A stretch of DNA of 64,000 nucleotides from Xenococcus sp. PCC 7305 (GTDB lineage: Bacteria > Cyanobacteriota > Cyanobacteriia > Cyanobacteriales > Xenococcaceae): contig NZ_ALVZ01000220.1 in the NCBI RefSeq assembly GCF_000332055.1, positions 1-64,000 on the forward strand, in the 5' to 3' direction. Below the pieces are notes generated by a model, which did not search any database, had not been told where the DNA came from, and was given only the letters and a program-made list of their open reading frames with translations. The position numbers and the translations under genes are program-made. Shown piece by piece: positions 59,588 through 64,000 of the stretch. Position 1 is the stretch's first letter. Each line of letters opens with the position of its first letter.

Positions 59588-61660
59588 CTATTGCTGTTTA
59601 AGTATTACTAATGTCATGTCATCAAAGATTGTTTGTTTGCCAATAAATGTTCGGACATCATCAATGACTGCTTGTTGAATTTCTTGAGCTGTATATTGCC
59701 AATTTTGACTAATAATCTGACAAAAGCGCTCCATCCCATATTGCTTTTTATCTAGATTGAAAGCTTCGGTAATCCCATCAGTGTAGAGAACTAGACCATC
59801 ACCGGAAGTCAACTCAAGGCTAGTGTAATCAATAAAATCGGCAATATCATCATCGATCCCAATCGGTAAACCCAAATCCATCGTGTCAATATGTTCAATA
59901 GTTCCTCCAGTACGCACGACGAGGGTTTCTTCATGTTGTCCGCTGATTGTCACTCTGCCCTTTGAGTAGTTGAGAATAGATAAAGTCAGATTTTTCTCCG
60001 AGTTCATCCGCAGTACGTTCTTATATATAGTTCGGTTGAGAGCATCCAAAAACTTGACCGGATCGCTTTCTTTGATTTCCTGGAGAGTCCGGACTGCTGT
60101 TTGGGTCATCATCATCACAATGCCACTTTCTAACCCATGACCAGTGACATCCCCAATCCCGATTGTTAGTAAACCGTCACTGTATAAAACATCGTAATAA
60201 TCGCCCCCCACTTCATCTGCAGTTTTCATATAGCCAGCAAGTTCGATGCCTTCAATAGCGGCCAGTTCTTCTGGTTTAGGTAAAACCATTTGCTGAAGTT
60301 GACGAGCAACATCTAATTCTGCACCCATGCGGAGATTTTCTTGGGTCAGTTTAGCATTGAGACTTCTAATTTCTTCATTGGCATTAGCTAGTTCGACAGT
60401 TCTTGCTTGAACTTTATCTTCTAGGCTATGGGCATAATCTTTCAACTTGCGGCGGGAAAGCATCAGATTTTGCCATAAAACAAGGCCAATGCTCACTATT
60501 GTGGTGCTCACCACTGCGAAAAGAGGGGTAAATACAGGAATTAGCCAACCTAAGACAAAAGCTCCATAGGAGACAGTAATAATAATAACTCCTCCAAGAA
60601 CAATGCCTAAGACTGCTAACCAGCGTTTTCGGAGTAAGAGAGCGCCGAAAATATTAGCATAGCCAGACCAGAAGATGATCCATAGCCAATTAAGAGGTTT
60701 TACCGTCGCTCGTAGCATAGGACGATTGTCTAGGGCAGCACTAATAATTTGACTTGTGAGGTTGGCTGTGATGACAATTCCCGGCATTAAATCTGTCGGA
60801 GTATGTAAGCTACTGTTATAGGGTGTGGCATAATTGTCATTAAGGCTAGATGCGATCGCACCGACAAGTACTAGGCGATCCTTGAAAAAGTTTTCGGGAA
60901 GGCGATCTTCGAGAATTTCTGTCAGAGAAATATGAGTGAATTTATCCAACTCTCCACGATAGTTTAACAGAATTTGATAACCGCCCATTTCTTCTTGGTG
61001 ATATTCACCATCATTACTAGAAAGAGGAACAAACTTGGCCTTCCCTACACCATAAATCTTCCGCTCTGCATCAATAGCTTCGAGTTCAATTCCTTGCTGT
61101 TCTAAATAAAGCAGTGCCATTTTCACGCCCAAGCCTTGAATTACTTCCCCATCGGGTTTTCCTAAAAGGACAATGCCACGCCGCGCCTTGCCATCAGTAT
61201 CCAAAATAAGATCGTTAGCTGCAACCTGACCAAGTTCCTTTAAAATCGGAGATGGTGCGATCGCCTGACCCGCAACTTTTTGAATTCCAATCAAGTTTGG
61301 CGTATTTTTAAATTGTTCGACTAATTCTTGATGCCCAGGCTCTACAGCTAAATCTCGATAAATATCCATGGCGATCGCCCTGGGGTTTTGGACTTTAATC
61401 CGGCGAATCAATTCAGCCATTAACAGATCTGAAATGGGCCATTGCTGAACATATTGAATATCTGCTTCATTAATAGTAACGATCACAATGCGATCTTCTA
61501 TCGTTTCGTGAGGACGTAGGCGAAAAAACTGATCGAGAGTTGCCCATTCTAGAATCCGAAAAATGCCCGCATTACTCCCAATGATGATCAAGCCTGCCAC
61601 ACAAGGAACAATCAGCAAATTACTTTGCCATTTTAGTATTCGTTTAACTTTTTGCCACAT
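59588..61660 (-). CDS. CHASE2-domain SpoIIE-type phosphatase
   Basis: A 690-residue membrane sensor. An N-terminal helix precedes a CHASE2 domain (about 30-320, EDRIVIVTINEADIQYVQQW, VLVGAIASSLNDNYATPYNS). Three membrane helices (about 325-400), a coiled coil (LANANEEIRSLNAKLTQENL) and a SpoIIE/PP2C domain follow (LQQMVLPKPEELAAIEGIEL, ADEVGGDYYDVL, IGIGDVTGHGLESGIVMMM, GDGLVLYTDGITEAFN). The metal-binding Asp residues are present, so it should be an active Ser/Thr phosphatase. It is the natural phosphatase partner for the STAS protein at 49141, although eight kilobases away. Confidence 0.93.
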   Translation of the reverse strand: MWQKVKRILKWQSNLLIVPCVAGLIIIGSNAGIFRILEWATLDQFFRLRPHETIEDRIVIVTINEADIQYVQQWPISDLLMAELIRRIKVQNPRAIAMDIYRDLAVEPGHQELVEQFKNTPNLIGIQKVAGQAIAPSPILKELGQVAANDLILDTDGKARRGIVLLGKPDGEVIQGLGVKMALLYLEQQGIELEAIDAERKIYGVGKAKFVPLSSNDGEYHQEEMGGYQILLNYRGELDKFTHISLTEILEDRLPENFFKDRLVLVGAIASSLNDNYATPYNSSLHTPTDLMPGIVITANLTSQIISAALDNRPMLRATVKPLNWLWIIFWSGYANIFGALLLRKRWLAVLGIVLGGVIIITVSYGAFVLGWLIPVFTPLFAVVSTTIVSIGLVLWQNLMLSRRKLKDYAHSLEDKVQARTVELANANEEIRSLNAKLTQENLRMGAELDVARQLQQMVLPKPEELAAIEGIELAGYMKTADEVGGDYYDVLYSDGLLTIGIGDVTGHGLESGIVMMMTQTAVRTLQEIKESDPVKFLDALNRTIYKNVLRMNSEKNLTLSILNYSKGRVTISGQHEETLVVRTGGTIEHIDTMDLGLPIGIDDDIADFIDYTSLELTSGDGLVLYTDGITEAFNLDKKQYGMERFCQIISQNWQYTAQEIQQAVIDDVRTFIGKQTIFDDMTLVILKQQ

Positions 61661-61843
61661 TAGATTTTAATTGGAGTCAAATTAAAATTCTGTTTAATAG
61701 CATTATCCCGATACTATCTAAATTTATACTAAACTACCCAAATTTATACAAATAGACGGGTGTGATCGCTATTGACTCTGAGGCTTCGACAATATTTCTT
61801 GACTTTTCACGAAGAATCGCGATCTCGAATGTTCAATCAAGCA

Positions 61844-62272
61844 TTAGGCGGCAAAAGTAATATTTGCTCCTGTGAGGACGTGAAGTTTGACCCATAACTC
61901 TTGATCAAAAACAATATTGCAACCATAAATTATTATTTCATCAATACCCCATTCCAAAAGTTGTTGTTTGTATTGAGCTATAGTTTCAGAACTTAAGTCA
62001 GTACCACCTAAACGTAAACCATTAGGAGCTCCATGCGCTATCAAATGCAGGGTGCAATAGTCTCCTGCTGCTAATGTGGTAGTAATTTGAGTAATACTAT
62101 CTTGATGTTGGTCTAACAATAATACTTCTGTGCCAGCTTTGGCATCTTGCGCAATTTGATGGGAAGCTGCGACTGCTGGATCAATCACTACTAAAATTGT
62201 GGTTCTTTGGATAGTTAGATAGTCATTGGTCGCTTTTTGAAGATTTAAATAATCGTCCTTAGTTAAAAACAT
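61844..62272 (-). CDS. Stand-alone DUF4347 domain protein
   Basis: A 142-residue protein that is almost entirely the DUF4347 domain: VVIDPAVAASHQIAQDAKAG, CTLHLIAHGAPNGLRLGGTDL (His motif) and EIIIYGCNIVFDQELWVKLH (Cys motif). Normally this domain opens very large secreted adhesin-like proteins. Here it ends at LTGANITFAA with nothing after it. The His-Gly and Gly-Cys arrangement resembles a caspase-like dyad. It may be a truncated remnant or a free-standing module. No signal peptide is present. Confidence 0.85.
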   Translation of the reverse strand: MFLTKDDYLNLQKATNDYLTIQRTTILVVIDPAVAASHQIAQDAKAGTEVLLLDQHQDSITQITTTLAAGDYCTLHLIAHGAPNGLRLGGTDLSSETIAQYKQQLLEWGIDEIIIYGCNIVFDQELWVKLHVLTGANITFAA

Positions 62273-62352
62273 AATAAAAATTTAAATTTAAGCCAAATTG
62301 CAGCCAATCTAGCATCACAATTCAATTTCAGCCACATTAAAAGAACAGAACA

Positions 62353-62390
62353 TATAAAAAGCCAGAAAGCCTATAAAAAGCCAGAAAGCC
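62353..62390. repeat. 19-bp direct duplication
   Basis: TATAAAAAGCCAGAAAGCC occurs twice in perfect tandem (62353-62371 and 62372-62390) just before the stop codon side of the GTPase gene. Confidence 0.85.
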
Positions 62391-62397
62391 TAATTTT

Positions 62398-63960
62398 TTA
62401 CCAATCATCTTCTGCTACTGGTTCCAATTCTTCTTCTTCCCAACTATCTTTCATCGGTTGCACTACCTTAGAAATCGCATCCTTAACAAAAGACTTCATA
62501 AATTCATCTTTGCGAGTTAGTTGAAACTGCTGCTGCACAACTTCGCTCATGCCGCCATCTCCCCAATTGCGATCGCGTCTAAAATATTCAATAAAACTTT
62601 TACCGGCAATTCGAGTTAAATAGGCAGCTGAAACCCCTTGAATAGCTTTGCCGACAATATAGGTAGCAAAATGAAATTGTAGTGCTCTGGCTAGCAAATC
62701 AACTGTACCTTTGACAACTCCTAAACTAACTAGGGTTTTTCCTAAGGACAAAGCCAATTCTTTGCCTTTTTCGAGATCTAATTCACAACCATAAACTCGT
62801 CCAATTTCAATTACCATTTGGGCATTAACTGCTGCTGTGGCCAACATATCTACCACGGGCAAAGGAGTGATCGCAATGACCCCGGCACCAATCCACTGAT
62901 AGCGGTCAATAATTTTATCGGCCTCTCTGCGTCTTTGGCGATCGATAATTTTTCGGGCATCTTCTCCCAATCTATGGGACTGCAATAGGATATTATCGGC
63001 AATCAGATCTGCACCCTCAGCCCGTAAAACAGCAACTAATCTCTTAATGAGAAGTGCAATTTCTGGTTCAGGTGTAATAATCTCACCACTGCGTAATTCA
63101 ACAGGTTGCGGGTTGGCTGCGATCGCAATGACATCGGAACTAGCAATGAAACTTTTAACAGTTTCTTGTAATTGCCTCAAGATCGTAGCTTGATCTTCTT
63201 CTGTGTAAAGATCGCTTTTATTTAAAATGAGTAGCGATCTCTTACCCAAGTTTGCCAAATCGTAGAGTGGATTATATTCCGACTGCCGCAGATCGTTATC
63301 CACCACGAACAATAATAAATCTGCTTCGGTCGCCAACTCTCTGGCCAACTCTTCTCTCTTAGTCCCGGCAATTCCTGATTCTAAGATGCCCGGAGTATCC
63401 GTAATCAAAATTTCCCGAGCAATTCCTTTGAGTTTGAGGCTGTAGGTTTCTCCTTCGGTAGTCGTTCCCATTGTGGCATTGACATCTCCCATAATATCGC
63501 CAATCAGACTATTAACCAGAGAGGTTTTACCCGATGAACCTGTACCGAACACGACAATACGGATCTCTCCACGCTCCAAATCTGCCTCGATCTCCTGCGA
63601 TCGCCTTAAAAATGCTTCTCTAGCAATACTGTCTTGGATGTTTCCTACTTGTTGCCCGATCGCTTTGAGATTCTGGGCTGCGGCTTGAGTCTTATCGGCA
63701 GGAATCTTGGGATTAATACGACCGGAACGAGACCTTTTGCGAGAACCTTTTTTGCCCGTATAAAAATTGAAATAATAAATAAATCCTGCAATTAATAGTC
63801 CAATTAGAACAATTAGTAATAAAAGTAGAAAATTGGCTAAAAAAGGAGCAGTAAAAGAAACCTGAATATAAAGTCGGTACAGGGATGCTACCAGCCAAAT
63901 CGAGAGTCCCAATATCAGGCTCAAACCAACAAATAAAATCAGGAGACGGATTAAAGACAT
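62398..63960 (-). CDS. Era-like GTPase with DUF697 domain
   Basis: A 520-residue protein. Two N-terminal membrane helices (LIRLLILFVGLSLILGLSI and FLLLLLIVLIGLLIAGFIYY) are followed by a basic stretch and a GTPase domain: FGTGSSGKTSLVNSLIGD (P-loop near 140), TDTPGILESG (G3), LNKSDLY (G4), and an Ala in the G5 region (AIAANPQ). The C-terminal part is a DUF697-type domain (RYQWIGAGVIAITPLPVVDMLATAAVNAQMV). The acidic tail is EEEELEPVAEDDW. Such proteins occur widely in cyanobacteria; their target membrane process is not known. It is the first gene of the nine-gene minus-strand run. Confidence 0.9.
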   Translation of the reverse strand: MSLIRLLILFVGLSLILGLSIWLVASLYRLYIQVSFTAPFLANFLLLLLIVLIGLLIAGFIYYFNFYTGKKGSRKRSRSGRINPKIPADKTQAAAQNLKAIGQQVGNIQDSIAREAFLRRSQEIEADLERGEIRIVVFGTGSSGKTSLVNSLIGDIMGDVNATMGTTTEGETYSLKLKGIAREILITDTPGILESGIAGTKREELARELATEADLLLFVVDNDLRQSEYNPLYDLANLGKRSLLILNKSDLYTEEDQATILRQLQETVKSFIASSDVIAIAANPQPVELRSGEIITPEPEIALLIKRLVAVLRAEGADLIADNILLQSHRLGEDARKIIDRQRRREADKIIDRYQWIGAGVIAITPLPVVDMLATAAVNAQMVIEIGRVYGCELDLEKGKELALSLGKTLVSLGVVKGTVDLLARALQFHFATYIVGKAIQGVSAAYLTRIAGKSFIEYFRRDRNWGDGGMSEVVQQQFQLTRKDEFMKSFVKDAISKVVQPMKDSWEEEELEPVAEDDW

Positions 63961-63964
63961 TAAT

Positions 63965-63998
63965 TCAGTGATCAGTTAACAGTGATCAGTTAACAGTA
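63965..63998. repeat. Tandem repeat (CAGTGATCAGTTAA)
   Basis: TTCAGTGATCAGTTAACAGT and a second GATCAGTTAACAGT unit form a 14-base tandem run at the right edge, the same class as at 18382-18424. Confidence 0.8.
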
Positions 63999-64000
63999 AA

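Overview
The window is chromosomal DNA from a cyanobacterium. Three genes place it firmly: psaE (photosystem I subunit IV, 34189-34398), petN (a 29-residue cytochrome b6-f subunit, 15949-16038, minus) and a cyanobacterial COP23-type protein (20888-21430). The HIP1 octamer GCGATCGC recurs throughout, and short heptamer tandem repeats (GGCAGAK, AGTAATR, AAAAGTC, CAGTTAT) sit in many gaps. DNA is AT-rich and genes are loosely packed. The mix suggests a unicellular-colonial lineage with a repeat-rich genome (Pleurocapsa/Stanieria-like); that placement is inference.

Layout. 1-7770: Tag glycosylase, SNF2 helicase, then a rearranged caspase-like gene and a Phd/VapC pair lying between the SNF2 helicase and a SWIM zinc-finger gene, then hisF. 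7936-14950: small membrane protein, a GDP-mannose pyrophosphorylase/phosphomannomutase-like fusion, YdcF, an orphan TpsB transporter, an FTR1 iron permease and a small protein. 15164-18896: exported small protein, petN with a 46-residue membrane protein, a membrane protein plus a gliding-type ABC exporter (ATPase and permease), and a NIL/4Fe-4S protein. 18998-27786: PG-binding membrane protein, RHH-ACT-ACT-like protein, COP23, membrane proteins, SUI1-type factor, GH3 hexosaminidase, type 2 IPP isomerase and a VTE6-like DUF92 protein, with a mobile-like element just upstream of fni and a 0.7-kb repeat array after it. 27915-36794: agmatine deiminase-like protein, HicBA, a degenerated tandem array derived from the cobJ 3' end, CbiG-CobJ fusion, DUF6391, psaE, mutM and a tandem histidine phosphatase. 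36995-46000: two orphan MNT nucleotidyltransferases, TPR protein, phytase-like lipoprotein, trpD, NlpC/P60-like protein, glucokinase and glgC.

46084-63960 is the most system-like part. After a plus-strand MscS channel, nine consecutive genes all read on the minus strand: a DUF697 GTPase, a stand-alone DUF4347 protein, a CHASE2-SpoIIE phosphatase, a di-heme cytochrome, a lipoxygenase, a 1766-residue Ser/Thr kinase-ATPase-GAF-GGDEF protein, an HATPase-like slr1658-type regulator, a STAS slr1659-type regulator and a large MscS channel. These contain all three parts of a partner-switching circuit (HATPase kinase, STAS substrate, SpoIIE phosphatase) around a fatty-acid peroxidation pair, with mechanosensitive and cyclic-di-GMP modules. 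The joint function is a hypothesis.

The most unusual single gene is 4360-5376 (minus). It is a caspase-fold protein in which the catalytic-cysteine strand (DACRNDPF) lies at the extreme C-terminus, after the p10-like part, instead of between the catalytic histidine and p10.
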